Notes: generated from the sequence alone by a model not told the origin. A DNA stretch of 64,000 nt from GCA-2725625 sp964574215 (GCA_964574215.1 CAZNLR010000008.1:57095-121094); one strand, 5' to 3'. Shown: positions 42,018 through 51,577, numbered from the stretch's first letter. Program-made: numbers and translations.

Positions 42018-43172
42018 ATGGAAATGGTGGGAAAATTGGCCATAATGGTAAATCGAAACAATAAGACAAAAGCGGTGATGATCGCTTGCGCTATGTTGAT
42101 GGCTCTGAGTTCGATCTCAGTTCACGCCTCTTCTCGCATCAAAGATATTGCCACCTTCGAAGGCGTCCGTGACAACATGTTGGTTGGCTACGGCTTGGTC
42201 GTCGGATTGAACAATACCGGTGACAATCTGGCCGATGGCCATTTCACCAAGCAAAGCCTGCTGGCCATGTTGGAACGCCTTGGCGTCAAACCGACGGAAG
42301 ATGGGCTCGATTCAAAAAATGTCGCCGCGGTGATGGTCACCGCTTCGTTGCCGGCTTTTACCCGGCAAGGCACCCGCATGGATGTAACGGTCAGTGCCCT
42401 CGGAGATTCTTCCAGTCTGCTGGGCGGCACGTTACTGGTCACACCTCTTTTAGGTGCTGATGGCGAGGTTTATGCGGTTGCCCAGGGGCAAGTCGCAGTG
42501 GGTGGATTCACCGCCGGCGGCGATGCCGAAACGGTCACCAAAGGTGTGCCCACAAGCGCGCGGATCGCCAACGGCGCCATTGTCGAACGTGAACTGGAAT
42601 ACAAGTTGGCTGACCTGAAAAAAGTAAATATCAGCCTGCGCAATCCCGATCTGACGACGGCCCGCCGCATGGCTCAGGCCATCAACGCATTCTTGGGCAC
42701 ATCGGCGGCGCGTCCCTCCGATCCAGGCACCATCGCCCTAAATATTCCCGCTGATTATGAGGAAAACGTGGTTGGCCTGCTGACCGACATCGAGCAATTA
42801 AGGATAGAGCCGGACCAACTGGCGAAAGTTATCATCGACGAGCAGTCGGGCACCATTGTGATGGGCGAAAACGTCAAAATCAGCACCGTCGCAATCGCTC
42901 AAGGCAATCTGACCATCCGCATTACCGAGGCGGCGCAGGTTTCCCAGCCCGGTCCCTTTGCCGAGGTAGGCACGACCACGACAGTCGCCAGAACCGATGT
43001 CCAGGTTGACGAAGGTTCCGACCAGAAACTGACCGTCGTTTCCTCCGGTGTCACGCTGCAAGACCTGGTGAACGGATTGAATTCATTAGGTATCGGCCCC
43101 CGCGACCTGATCACGATATTGCAGGCCGTGAAGGCGGCGGGCGCTCTGCAAGCTGAAATAGCGGTGATGTGA
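42018..43172 (+). CDS. flgI: Flagellar P-ring protein FlgI
   Basis: A 384-residue exported protein. After the signal peptide (ending near SVHA-S) come SRIKDIATFEGVRDNMLVGYGLVVGLNNTGD (in part), the core SLRNPDLTTARRMAQAIN region and the C-terminal LQDLVNGLNSLGIGPRDLITILQAVKAAGAL (in part), all FlgI landmarks. The start may be the ATG at 42018 or a downstream one at 42024 or 42045. None has a clearly better ribosome site. First gene of flgI-flgJ-flgN-flgK-flgL. Confidence 0.95.
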   Translation: MEMVGKLAIMVNRNNKTKAVMIACAMLMALSSISVHASSRIKDIATFEGVRDNMLVGYGLVVGLNNTGDNLADGHFTKQSLLAMLERLGVKPTEDGLDSKNVAAVMVTASLPAFTRQGTRMDVTVSALGDSSSLLGGTLLVTPLLGADGEVYAVAQGQVAVGGFTAGGDAETVTKGVPTSARIANGAIVERELEYKLADLKKVNISLRNPDLTTARRMAQAINAFLGTSAARPSDPGTIALNIPADYEENVVGLLTDIEQLRIEPDQLAKVIIDEQSGTIVMGENVKISTVAIAQGNLTIRITEAAQVSQPGPFAEVGTTTTVARTDVQVDEGSDQKLTVVSSGVTLQDLVNGLNSLGIGPRDLITILQAVKAAGALQAEIAVM

Positions 43173-43495
43173 TGATGGATACAGCTTTACTCGCCCAAGG
43201 AACGGCCCTTTTTCAGTCGGCGCAAGTGGCGCCACAAATCGGCCGCATCGATAGTGTTCAAAAGTCCCGCGAAGTCGCTGAAAAGTTCGAAGCGTTCTTC
43301 CTCGGCCAGATGCTTCAGCCCATGTTCGCCAGTATCAATCCCGAACCACCTTTCGGCGGCGGCCACGCTGAGAAAATCTGGAAATCCATGATGGTTGATG
43401 AAATCGGCAAATCGATGGCCAAATCGGGCGGCATCGGGATCGCCGATTCTATCCAGCGCGAGATCCTCAAAATGCAGGAGGTTCAAAACCAATGA
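43169..43495 (+). CDS. flgJ: Rod-capping protein FlgJ, N-terminal type
   Basis: A 108-residue protein matching only the rod-binding half of FlgJ (KFEAFFLGQMLQPMFASIN and AEKIWKSMMVDEIGKSMAKSGGIGIADSI, in parts). It lacks the muramidase half found in enterobacteria. Its start overlaps flgI by 4 bp (ATGATG) and its stop overlaps flgN. Confidence 0.92.
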   Translation: MMMDTALLAQGTALFQSAQVAPQIGRIDSVQKSREVAEKFEAFFLGQMLQPMFASINPEPPFGGGHAEKIWKSMMVDEIGKSMAKSGGIGIADSIQREILKMQEVQNQ

Positions 43496-43965
43496 CCCCC
43501 AGAGAAACGCCTACCAGAGCGATGACGATCGAAGAAAAAATCAAAAAGCTTTTGAGCGTAACCGGCCGGTTGAGCAAAATTCTCAAACAGGAAAATGAGA
43601 TTTTAAATCATCCCGGTATGGCCAAAGGTTTGAAGGAACTCGTCGAAGAGAAAAATTCTCTCAGTGTTGTCTATGAACAGCAAATAAAAATCGTCAACGA
43701 CGATGAAAACCTGAATATGGTAGATCCGGGTCTCAGGCGACGCCTGACCGATGCTATCACGGCCTTCGGCGTATTATTGGACGAGAACACTATCAAAATC
43801 AGTGCGCGGATGGAGGCCACCAACCGGTTTTTCCTAATCATTTCCGAGGCCGCGAAATCGCATCAAAATACCGCCGGTGGATACGGTCAGAACGGCGCCA
43901 TGACGGCGGCCAACCGTCAAGCCTATCGCCCGGCCGTATCGGTCGGCGTTAACCAAGAATTGTAG
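43492..43965 (+). CDS. flgN: Flagellar chaperone FlgN (for FlgK/FlgL)
   Basis: A 157-residue helical protein between flgJ and flgK, the usual place for the FlgN chaperone. The first 110 residues are heptad-rich (IKKLLSVTGRLSKILKQEN and GLKELVEEKNSLSVVYEQQIK). Sequence identity to FlgN is low, as usual for the family, so the call rests on position, length and helicity. It overlaps flgJ by ATGA. Confidence 0.78.
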   Translation: MTPRETPTRAMTIEEKIKKLLSVTGRLSKILKQENEILNHPGMAKGLKELVEEKNSLSVVYEQQIKIVNDDENLNMVDPGLRRRLTDAITAFGVLLDENTIKISARMEATNRFFLIISEAAKSHQNTAGGYGQNGAMTAANRQAYRPAVSVGVNQEL

Positions 43966-43989
43966 TCGAGGAATAGCGGAGAAAGACCT

Positions 43990-46440
43990 GTGTCACTCGA
44001 AGTCACAATGCAAAATGCCATCAGTGGTCTGCAAACCAGCAAGACCACACTGCAGGTCATTTCCAACAACATTGCCAACGTTAATACGGACGGTTATTCG
44101 AGGAAAGATATTAAGCAGACGTCCCGGGTTATCGATGGTACGGGCTACGGCGTTGAAATTTCGGCGATCACGCGAAACGTCGATGAAGGCGTTCTGAAAC
44201 AGCTTCGTGACGAAACCGGTACATTGAACAAGCTAACGGTGGAACAAGACTATCTTTCTCAAATCAACGCGTTCTTCGGTCGCCCCGAAGATGACAATTC
44301 CATCGCCCACTTAATTTCCGAGCTCGGCGCACAGTTCGACGCTCTGGCGGTCACCCCAGAGACCAGCGCAACGCAGTTTTTGTCCGTTAAGGCCGCCGTC
44401 GATGTATTAACGGAGCTGGAGCGCCTATCCGACCAGGTGCAATCCTTGAGAACCCAAACCAATTCCCGAATTAAAGAAGAAATTACCGAACTCAATACGG
44501 CGCTGGACAGTATCGTCGATATCAATTTCGATATTATTGAATTCAACTCCTCCAATATTTCAACCGCGGAACTGCAGGATCAGCGTGATCTAGCGTTAAA
44601 CGTCGTAACCGAAATTCTGGATATCCGGTATTTCGAGAAAAGCGACGGCAGCTACACGATATTTTCAGGGGGCGGCTCGACCTTGATTGATGGTCAAAAA
44701 CAGGCTGTGACCTACGACCAGCCGTCGACCATGTCTCCTACAATGGTTTACACGCCCACCAATGCGACCAACTTCGTTGCCCCCGGTGAATCTGCTTATC
44801 CGGTCGGCGGCGTTCCCGGCATATTTGTCGGGGAAGTGGTGGCATCCGGTGATTTGACCGGAAAAGTTAACTCGGGCCGGCTTAAAGCCTTGATCGATTT
44901 ACGTGATTCGGAACTGCCGGCAATCCAAAGCCAATTGGACGAACTGGCGGAAAAACTTAAAGAAGAAATCAATGCTGTTCACAATACCGGCGCCGGATTT
45001 CCGCCGCCGGCGTCGCTGACCGGCGACCGCTATGTCGCCTCGGGCACAAATATTGACAATTCAACCGGGTTGGTCCGGATCGGCATAGTCGATGACAGCG
45101 GTACGCTGATCGAAGCCAATACTATCGATCTCACGAACGCCAACATCACCACCGTCGGCACGTTGATGACCAACGGTGGTTCGACCGGCATCAACGACCT
45201 TTTCACCAACCTAACGGCGTCGATCAGTTCTTCGGGTGAATTCACGCTGACGGCCAGCAATAACTACCGGATCGCCATAAACGAGCTGACAAGTTCCATG
45301 AGCGCAGCCGGCGATTCGAGCAAAGGCTTTTCCGATTTCTTCGGGCTCAATAATTTTTTCTCTTCAACGGAAGACTTCGCCAGATACCGGTCCGACTATA
45401 ACACCAGTTCAAGTGACGCTGTTGTGACCACAGGGGGAACCTTACATTTTACCGGTAATGACGGCGCGGCATGGACCGCAACCGTCGCCTACAGTGCCAA
45501 TGACAGTCTTGCGGACCTGGTGACCAAAATTAACGCCAATGGTACGGTGAGCGGGGAAAACGTCGTTGCTGAAGTCATATCCGATGGGAGTGGATTCAGG
45601 CTGCAAATTTCCGATAGCGAAGGTGATGAATTCGCCATGGTTGAATCCGCCAGCGGTACAGTGTTGAGCGATACCAACCTGAGAACCGACGTGCGCGGTA
45701 TCAGTAACCGATTGTCCGTCCGCAACGATATCAACACCAATACCTTCTATATTTCTCGCGGCGCGTTGCAGTCCAATACCTTCAGTTCAGGGAACTTAAC
45801 CAGTTCTACGACGGATTTTAATACGCTGGGAGTCGCCGCCGGCACATTGACATTTACGCTGGATTCTTCGACGACGGCAGCGATCGCTTATACGACAGCC
45901 AGTACGCTGGCCACAGTGGTAACGGCGATCAATTCGAATTCAACCTTGTCGGCCGCCAACATCACCGCAGAGGCAGTTATCAGTGGATCAAATTATTCTC
46001 TGAAAATAGTCGACGGCAACAGCGATAATTTCTGGATTGCCGATACCGGCGGCTTGAGCGTTGCGACGTCACAAGGCGTTACGGTCGGTGACGGCTCTGT
46101 CGCGGAGGATTTGGCAGCTGAATTCGAGACCACGGTTACCTTTCTGGAAGCGCCGGCGAGCGGCGGCGGACTCGCCCAGTCGAACACGACTTTTTCGACG
46201 TATGCCGCCAGCATACTGGCATCAAATTCCGCCAAGGTCTCTTCCCTGGAACGGGATTTCCAGTTTCAAAAAAGTTTGGCGGACGAGCTGTTCAGCAAAA
46301 ATGCGTCGGTCAGTGGGGTTAATATGGATGAAGAATTGGCTAACATGATTGTTATCGAACAGGCCTATCTTGCCGCCGCCCGGATGATAACGACAACAGA
46401 GGAACTGTACGACGCTCTTATCAACATGATTGGACGATAA
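43990..46440 (+). CDS. flgK: Hook-filament junction protein FlgK with enlarged variable domain
   Basis: An 816-residue junction protein. The N terminus SNNIANVNTDGYSRK and the C terminus NMDEELANMIVIEQAYLAAARMITTTEEL (in part) are conserved. It exceeds the common 550-700 residues because the centre holds two related modules at about 480-570 and 610-700. Each has the pattern GGTLHF/GTLTF ... LADLVTKINAN/LATVVTAINSN ... VISDGSGFRLQI/VISGSNYSLKI, the flagellin IN-type fold. Start GTG at 43990 after GGAGAAAG. Confidence 0.93.
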   Translation: MSLEVTMQNAISGLQTSKTTLQVISNNIANVNTDGYSRKDIKQTSRVIDGTGYGVEISAITRNVDEGVLKQLRDETGTLNKLTVEQDYLSQINAFFGRPEDDNSIAHLISELGAQFDALAVTPETSATQFLSVKAAVDVLTELERLSDQVQSLRTQTNSRIKEEITELNTALDSIVDINFDIIEFNSSNISTAELQDQRDLALNVVTEILDIRYFEKSDGSYTIFSGGGSTLIDGQKQAVTYDQPSTMSPTMVYTPTNATNFVAPGESAYPVGGVPGIFVGEVVASGDLTGKVNSGRLKALIDLRDSELPAIQSQLDELAEKLKEEINAVHNTGAGFPPPASLTGDRYVASGTNIDNSTGLVRIGIVDDSGTLIEANTIDLTNANITTVGTLMTNGGSTGINDLFTNLTASISSSGEFTLTASNNYRIAINELTSSMSAAGDSSKGFSDFFGLNNFFSSTEDFARYRSDYNTSSSDAVVTTGGTLHFTGNDGAAWTATVAYSANDSLADLVTKINANGTVSGENVVAEVISDGSGFRLQISDSEGDEFAMVESASGTVLSDTNLRTDVRGISNRLSVRNDINTNTFYISRGALQSNTFSSGNLTSSTTDFNTLGVAAGTLTFTLDSSTTAAIAYTTASTLATVVTAINSNSTLSAANITAEAVISGSNYSLKIVDGNSDNFWIADTGGLSVATSQGVTVGDGSVAEDLAAEFETTVTFLEAPASGGGLAQSNTTFSTYAASILASNSAKVSSLERDFQFQKSLADELFSKNASVSGVNMDEELANMIVIEQAYLAAARMITTTEELYDALINMIGR

Positions 46441-46468
46441 GGCGTGGCATACGTAACGGTGTAGGACA

Positions 46469-47407
46469 ATGACGAGAATTGCGGATCTAGCACAAAATAA
46501 ATTGGTTCGCTCCGTAATCCTGGATACAAGATCCCGGATCGCGGACCGTCAATTACAGATCAGTACGTTGCAAAGGTCGCAGGATTATGCGGGTATCTCG
46601 GAAGATGCCAGCCGCCTGGTGACTCTGGAAACATCCGAACGCCGGATCGAGCAATTTATCGGCGACAACGCATTCGTGAGCATGCGCATGGACGCCATGT
46701 TGAACAGCATCGATTCGCTAAAATCTTCGTTGGCGGACGTCCGGGGATTGTTACGCGATATCCTTGATGACGGCACGCTGCCGGCTGGTATAGATAAGGA
46801 CGATATTTCCGATATTAAAATTTCCGAGATAGAGGATTTCCTCAACGTCAGAGTAAATGGACGCTATCTTTTCGCGGGCACCAAAACCGATACCAAACCG
46901 GTTCAGCCCGGGACCATGTCGACAGCTCCAACCTATGACGGCAGTTTCAATACCACCGCCGAACCGGCATTTTATTATCAAGGTGATGATGCAATTCAAA
47001 AAGCGCGTATCGACGAAGGCGTCGTTCTTAATTACGGCGTAACCGCCGCCGATTCTGGATTTGAAAAGCTCATCCGTTCGGTGCGGATTTTGCGCTCCAC
47101 GGATATTACGGGCGGCGACGCCAATTATCTTTCTAAAATCCAGGAAGGTCTGGATCTTATTAATGCAGCCGAAGACCGTTTGCAGGAATTGGAACTCAGC
47201 GTCGGTTCGAAGGTACAGCAGTTGAATTCAACCACCAACAATCTCAAGGATTCGCGAAATTTTATCAACGGGATCATTTCCGATTTGGAAAGCGCGGACA
47301 CGTTTCAAGCGGTTGCCGAATTGACCCAGGATCAGACCATGCTGGAGGCATCCTATGCCACGGTGGTCCGACTGAGTGATCTCACCCTGACGAATTTCCT
47401 GAGGTAG
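46469..47407 (+). CDS. flgL: Hook-filament junction protein FlgL
   Basis: A 312-residue junction protein with the flagellin-like N and C termini. The first 70 residues are heptad-rich (RSVILDTRSRIADRQLQISTLQ), and the centre is FLNVRVNGRYLFAGTKTDT, a hallmark of FlgL. It ends in EASYATVVRLSDLTLTNFLR. Transcribed with flgK (28 bp gap). Confidence 0.93.
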   Translation: MTRIADLAQNKLVRSVILDTRSRIADRQLQISTLQRSQDYAGISEDASRLVTLETSERRIEQFIGDNAFVSMRMDAMLNSIDSLKSSLADVRGLLRDILDDGTLPAGIDKDDISDIKISEIEDFLNVRVNGRYLFAGTKTDTKPVQPGTMSTAPTYDGSFNTTAEPAFYYQGDDAIQKARIDEGVVLNYGVTAADSGFEKLIRSVRILRSTDITGGDANYLSKIQEGLDLINAAEDRLQELELSVGSKVQQLNSTTNNLKDSRNFINGIISDLESADTFQAVAELTQDQTMLEASYATVVRLSDLTLTNFLR

Positions 47408-47583
47408 TAAATAACTTTTTAACTATATGGATTTACCCTTAATATGTTGAATAGTAACATTAGCATAACAAAAATCTGTACGAATAACTGGTTACGTAGG
47501 GCGTGTAAGTTGTTTAACTCCTTAAGTTTCTTACACTTTTTTAATCTGGATATCCCTTGCATTTTTGAGGGAAATTCATTAAT

Positions 47584-47627
47584 ATGCCAGCAGTGACCTT
47601 TAGTACAGTGGTCGCATTGGCTGGCAT
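47584..47627 (+). repeat. Imperfect inverted repeat upstream of flagellin
   Basis: ATGCCAGC (47584-47591) pairs with GCTGGCAT (47620-47627), and inside it GACC (47595-47598) pairs with GGTC (47610-47613). It lies about 100-140 bp before the ATG. It may be an operator or, if transcribed, a leader structure. Confidence 0.5.
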
Positions 47628-47667
47628 TGTACATCTCGGTGAATTCGTAAGAATGATCCGGGAATGA

Positions 47668-47691
47668 AGGCCCGACAGGCAGAAGGGCCTG
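47668..47691 (+). promoter_or_regulatory. Possible structured leader of the flagellin mRNA
   Basis: Two mutually exclusive stems can form: AGGCCC (47668-47673) with GGGCCT (47685-47690), or CAGGC (47676-47680) with GCCTG (47687-47691). They lie 34 bp before the flagellin ATG. FlbT, encoded just downstream, acts on flagellin leader RNA in Caulobacter, so this is a candidate target (inference). Confidence 0.4.
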
Positions 47692-47724
47692 TTAGTTGTA
47701 AACCTAGAATAGGAGACTGAAGCT

Positions 47725-48543
47725 ATGGCTGACAGTATTAATCTATCAGGCGCAACAAGGACAAACCTACTTGCGCTGCAAAACACCACCGATCTTATTT
47801 CCCGAACTCAGGAACGACTTTCAACCGGTTTGAAAGTTAACAGCGCGATTGACGATGCTATTTCGTTCTTCCAAGCGCGCAGCCTGTCGGATCGTGCCGG
47901 TGACCTTTCGGTTTTGAAAGACAGTATCGATCAGGGCATTAGTTCGGTGGAAACAGCGGTTAATGGTATTGAAGCCATTTCCGATGTTGTTGAGCAGATG
48001 AAAGGTATTGCGCTGGCGGCTAAATCTGACGCTAACGTGCAAAACCGTTCAAAATCTGCCATCCAGTTTAACGATTTGCGTAATCAGCTCGATAACTTGG
48101 CCAATGACGCCAGTTATAAAGGCACCAACCTGATTAAGGGTTCGCCGGCTAACCTGAAAGTTACTTTCAGTGAAGACGGTTCCTCAACCCTTACGATTTC
48201 CGGTGTGTCTTCCGATGCTTCTGGTCTAGCGATCGGAGCAGCGGCGAATAACTGGAACGTGGATGCCAACATCGATACGGCCATTAACAAACTTGATAGT
48301 GCCCTTTCGACGTTGCGTTCAACGGCTTCGACCATGGGTTCGAACGCTAGTGTGCTGACCTTGCGCTTGGATTTCACCAAGAACTTGGTTAACTCACTGG
48401 AAGAAGGTTCGGCTAAATTTGTCAACGCTGACCTTAACGAGGAATCTGCGAACCTGCTGACCTTGCAGACCCGTCAGCAACTCGGCACCATCGGCCTGAG
48501 TATCGCGCAGCAGTCCGAACAGTCGATCTTGCGGTTGTTCTAA
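47725..48543 (+). CDS. fliC: Flagellin
   Basis: A 272-residue filament subunit, the only flagellin in the window. The N-terminal D0/D1 region (LISRTQERLSTGLKVNSAIDDAISFFQA, in part) and the C-terminal LLTLQTRQQLGTIGLSIAQQSEQSILRLF (in part) are conserved. The middle variable region is short, as in many alphaproteobacterial flagellins. AGGAGA precedes the ATG. Ser/Thr are abundant in the central part, which would suit O-linked modification by the transferases at 54312-62056 (inference). Confidence 0.95.
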   Translation: MADSINLSGATRTNLLALQNTTDLISRTQERLSTGLKVNSAIDDAISFFQARSLSDRAGDLSVLKDSIDQGISSVETAVNGIEAISDVVEQMKGIALAAKSDANVQNRSKSAIQFNDLRNQLDNLANDASYKGTNLIKGSPANLKVTFSEDGSSTLTISGVSSDASGLAIGAAANNWNVDANIDTAINKLDSALSTLRSTASTMGSNASVLTLRLDFTKNLVNSLEEGSAKFVNADLNEESANLLTLQTRQQLGTIGLSIAQQSEQSILRLF

Positions 48544-48570
48544 ATTTAGGACTGAATACTACCATTGCAG

Positions 48571-48600
48571 AACGGGGAGCTATTGGCTCCCCGTTTTTGT
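48571..48600 (+). terminator. Terminator after flagellin
   Basis: AACGGGGAGC-TATTG-GCTCCCCGTT, a perfect 10-bp stem, then TTTGTTTT. Confidence 0.93.
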
Positions 48601-48763
48601 TTTAAGGACATTCGGCGCGAAATCAGCGGAAAGAGTCAGTATTTTTTTACGAATACTTTACAGAACTATGGTTATATAGCGTTTCGTTGTATAGATAAGT
48701 CAGCCGTCGCTCAAAAATCAGGCTGATAGGTTCATTTAGCGGTGTGAAAGCGGATCATTCGGT

Positions 48764-49162
48764 ATGCCCCTCAAATTAACCCTTAAGCCAAATGAGAAAG
48801 TGCTTATCGGAACGGCCGTAATCACCAATGCCGGGCAAAAAGCGGAAATCACCATTCAGAACACGGTGCCGGTTCTTCGCGAAAAAGACATCATCACCGA
48901 AGAAAATGCCGATACCCATGCGAAAAAAATCTACCATGTCATTTTGAACATGTATATCGACCAGCCAAATGAACAAAAATATCATGAAATTTACTTTAAA
49001 TTAGTCAAAGAGCTGTTTAATGCAGTTCCTAATGAGGGATTTATAGCTTTGGTAATGGAAATTTCACAAAAAATACTTGAAGGAAATCATTACCAGGCCT
49101 TGAAAGTATGCAAAAAACTTCTCACCTTTGAAGCGGAGCTGATGGCGAATGTCACAGGATAA
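48764..49162 (+). CDS. flbT: Flagellin synthesis regulator FlbT
   Basis: A 132-residue post-transcriptional regulator known from Caulobacter, where it binds the flagellin mRNA leader and destabilises it until the hook is finished. Family features are MPLKLTLKPNEKVLIGTAVI at the N terminus and FLAL-type helices toward the C terminus (ALKVCKKLLTFEAELM). Its end overlaps flaF by 14 bp. Confidence 0.9.
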   Translation: MPLKLTLKPNEKVLIGTAVITNAGQKAEITIQNTVPVLREKDIITEENADTHAKKIYHVILNMYIDQPNEQKYHEIYFKLVKELFNAVPNEGFIALVMEISQKILEGNHYQALKVCKKLLTFEAELMANVTG

Positions 49163-49583
49163 ATTACAAGCCTACGCGCAAACACAAAAAACCTCGATGC
49201 CACCCAGGGAAGTCGAGGCGATGGCTTTTACCAAAGCCGCACTTATGTTGGAGGAAGCAAAGGGTAAGCTCGACGATTACGACGCCTACGCTGCCGCCTT
49301 GAAATTTAATCAGTTGCTATGGACCATCATCCAGGCGGATGTTGTCGACAAGGAAAACCAATTACCACCGCAATTGAAGGCGAATATCCTCAGTTTGAGT
49401 ATTTTCGTCGACCGCCAGACAATTAAAGCGCTGGCGGATACCAAGGCGCAACATTTGGAATCGTTGATTAACATCAACAAGAACCTTGCCGAAGGTCTCA
49501 TGACCAATCCGGAAGGCGCTGCAGCGGAAGCGCCGGCGCAGGAGAACCCACCATCGACTCCAAGCTCGGATATATCTGCTTAA
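49149..49583 (+). CDS. flaF: Flagellin assembly factor FlaF
   Basis: A 144-residue alphaproteobacterial protein that promotes flagellin translation and secretion, opposing FlbT. The signature AYAQTQKTSMPPREVEAMAFTKAALML (in part) and the C-terminal LSIFVDRQTIKAL region are present, followed by a Pro/Ala-rich tail. It ends before a terminator. Confidence 0.9.
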   Translation: MSQDKLQAYAQTQKTSMPPREVEAMAFTKAALMLEEAKGKLDDYDAYAAALKFNQLLWTIIQADVVDKENQLPPQLKANILSLSIFVDRQTIKALADTKAQHLESLININKNLAEGLMTNPEGAAAEAPAQENPPSTPSSDISA

Positions 49584-49604
49584 TTCCAATTCGATATATT
49601 TAGG

Positions 49605-49637
49605 AAAAAGACGGTCAGATTGGCCGTCTTTTTTTTT
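49605..49637 (+). terminator. Terminator after flaF
   Basis: AAAAAGACGG (49605-49614), a 9-nt loop, CCGTCTTTTT (49624-49633) and a long T-run. Confidence 0.92.
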
Positions 49638-49650
49638 GTCTGACTGCACC

Positions 49651-49667
49651 GGGCAATATCTGCCGGG
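49651..49667 (+). promoter_or_regulatory. FlbD/ftr-like inverted repeat upstream of fliK
   Basis: GGGCA-ATATC-TGCCGGG, about 115 bp upstream of the -24 element at 49773. One arm base differs from CGGCA, and the same GGGCA form appears at 62177 on the opposite strand. Confidence 0.52.
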
Positions 49668-49772
49668 TCAATTCCGATTATCCATAAAAGGCGGCAAATC
49701 AGTCCCGGCCTCCCCTTCAGAGTAATTACATTTTACCGTTAATTTTCAACAGGTTAGTGCATAAAGCAAAAC

Positions 49773-49788
49773 TGGCCCGGCAATTGCT
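49773..49788 (+). promoter_or_regulatory. Sigma-54-type promoter of fliK
   Basis: TGGCCC-GGCAA-TTGCT, with the invariant GG and GC and correct spacing, 75 bp before the fliK ATG. Confidence 0.65.
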
Positions 49789-49862
49789 TTTAATGGAAGA
49801 CCCAATAACGCCAGAGCTATGCAAAAAGTTCAGAGCCAGAGAGACGAAACTGAGATTTAGTA

Positions 49863-51560
49863 ATGAGTGAACCCGTTGTCACCACAGACCTGTTAAGAAC
49901 CCTGGGCGCGACCCAGAGCGTTCCGAGGGTCGACGGCAACAATCTTCAGTTGACCGATCAAATTCAGTTTTCGCAAATCCTGAAAGTTATGGTCGATTCA
50001 CCGGAACAGACGCTCGAGGCGGCGCAGACGCCCGTCGATCCCGCTGATCAAGTTCAGCGGTCGGATAAGGCGGAAAGCGAATTCGGCCGCCAGCTCGATC
50101 GGCACCGGGACGGCGATGCGCCCCGCGAAACTGCGGAACCGCGTAAAGATAACACCGACGCCGCCGAAGCGGCCGGACGTCCCGAATCCGCAGACCGTAA
50201 AGAATCTCCCCGTAAAAATGACGGTTCGGCCGAAAACAAGGCTCCTGGCCGTTCCGACGACGGCAATGAAGATTTGGCTCAAACAGCATTCGCCGACGAA
50301 CAGAGCACGGATGCGGCCTTAAAGGATAAGCTCGTAGAACTGGCCGAAGCTCCGGTCGGTGCGCCTGTAGACGCCGCACAAAAAGCGGCACAAACACCAG
50401 CCAAAACAGCGGCTGATCAGGCCGCTGTCCGTGCCGTTACCAATAACGGTCAAGCACCCGCAACGAAGGGCAGCTTAACCTCCAAGACCGCCGCAGAAGT
50501 TCTGACGTCGGCTTTGACCAATGACAATTTTTCGAAGGTCGGTGAGGATCTTCACACTGCGGTCAGCGATTTCGCAAAAGAGACGTCAGCGCCCAAGGCT
50601 AAAGCGCCCTCGGCCGCCAATTCTCTGGTTAATAAACAGGAACAGGAATTGGCCGAAAAACTGGGTAAAAGCATATTCGGCAATACGCAGATAAACGTTG
50701 CCGTCGAAAACGCGAGAATGAACGCGGCGCCCACTCATACTCTGGCGCCGACGGCCCAATTGGCGGAATTGGCATTTGAAGACGGTATTAACGGCCAAAC
50801 GCCGCCTACTCTGACCAAGGCCGCCGGCGGTGCCGCGGACCGGCAAATGGCCTCCAACCACAACAACATGGGCGGTGACAGAGCTTTCGGCCAAACCACT
50901 CAACAGGATAATTTCCAGAATTTCGGCATGGCCGTTCGGGCACAAGCGGCCGCTAACGGCGCTCAGCAAGCCGCCGCCCAGGCCAATGTAAGCGGCAAAG
51001 CGGCGATCACCCCCGAGACCGCCAACGTCAACAATCTGACCGGAACGAGCGGTCCCAGCCAGGTTTCACAGACGGCCAAAGCCAATCCCACGACGGCGGC
51101 CCGCCAACCTCAGAAAGCGCCAGTTCCAGCCGAGCAGATTGCCGTCAACATCAAGAAGGCCATCGGTGACGGCGCCGACAAGATTAACATCAAACTCAAT
51201 CCCGCCCAATTGGGCCGCGTCGAAGTCAAACTGGATATCGGACAGGACGGCCGCATTTCAGCCATGATCACGGCTGAAAAACCGGAAACCCTTGATCTCC
51301 TGAAAAATGATGTGCGCGGCCTCGATAAGGCGCTTCAGGAAGCCGGCCTCAAGTCCGATCTGGACAGCTTTAATTTCGGGCTCAAGAAGCAGGCGGAAGG
51401 CCAAGCCGAACCCGGACGCGACCGGCAAGACAGTCATGCAGGCAAGCCTTCCGAAGGAAAGGATGCGCCTGAAGAAGATTTGGATAATGGCATTCTCGCA
51501 AACGCCAACGTCTACGGCCGCAATATGGCCACGAACGGCGGCGTGGATATAAGAATTTAG
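49863..51560 (+). CDS. fliK: Flagellar hook-length control protein FliK
   Basis: A 565-residue molecular ruler. The first 400 residues are low-complexity and rich in Ala, Gln, Asp and Lys. The C-terminal Flg_hook domain (about 430-530) is clear: ADKINIKLNPAQLGRVEVKLDI followed by DGRISAMITAEKPETLDLL, the part that acts on FlhB to stop hook export. First gene of fliK-flgD-flgE. Confidence 0.92.
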   Translation: MSEPVVTTDLLRTLGATQSVPRVDGNNLQLTDQIQFSQILKVMVDSPEQTLEAAQTPVDPADQVQRSDKAESEFGRQLDRHRDGDAPRETAEPRKDNTDAAEAAGRPESADRKESPRKNDGSAENKAPGRSDDGNEDLAQTAFADEQSTDAALKDKLVELAEAPVGAPVDAAQKAAQTPAKTAADQAAVRAVTNNGQAPATKGSLTSKTAAEVLTSALTNDNFSKVGEDLHTAVSDFAKETSAPKAKAPSAANSLVNKQEQELAEKLGKSIFGNTQINVAVENARMNAAPTHTLAPTAQLAELAFEDGINGQTPPTLTKAAGGAADRQMASNHNNMGGDRAFGQTTQQDNFQNFGMAVRAQAAANGAQQAAAQANVSGKAAITPETANVNNLTGTSGPSQVSQTAKANPTTAARQPQKAPVPAEQIAVNIKKAIGDGADKINIKLNPAQLGRVEVKLDIGQDGRISAMITAEKPETLDLLKNDVRGLDKALQEAGLKSDLDSFNFGLKKQAEGQAEPGRDRQDSHAGKPSEGKDAPEEDLDNGILANANVYGRNMATNGGVDIRI

Positions 51561-51577
51561 GTGGGTGAGTAAAGAAA

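Larger units (their letters stand above)
47408..47724. other. Flagellin upstream region and leader
   Basis: A 317-bp AT-rich gap. It holds a large imperfect hairpin (47584-47627), then a GC-rich leader stem (47668-47691) close to the flagellin start. A -24/-12 element was searched for and not found. Confidence 0.6.

Noticed and set aside
47601..47640. Possible -24/-12 promoter TGGCTGGCATTGTAC before flagellin
   Set aside because: No GG and GC pair has the required 10-bp spacing in this stretch, so it does not fit sigma-54. The flagellin promoter remains unidentified.
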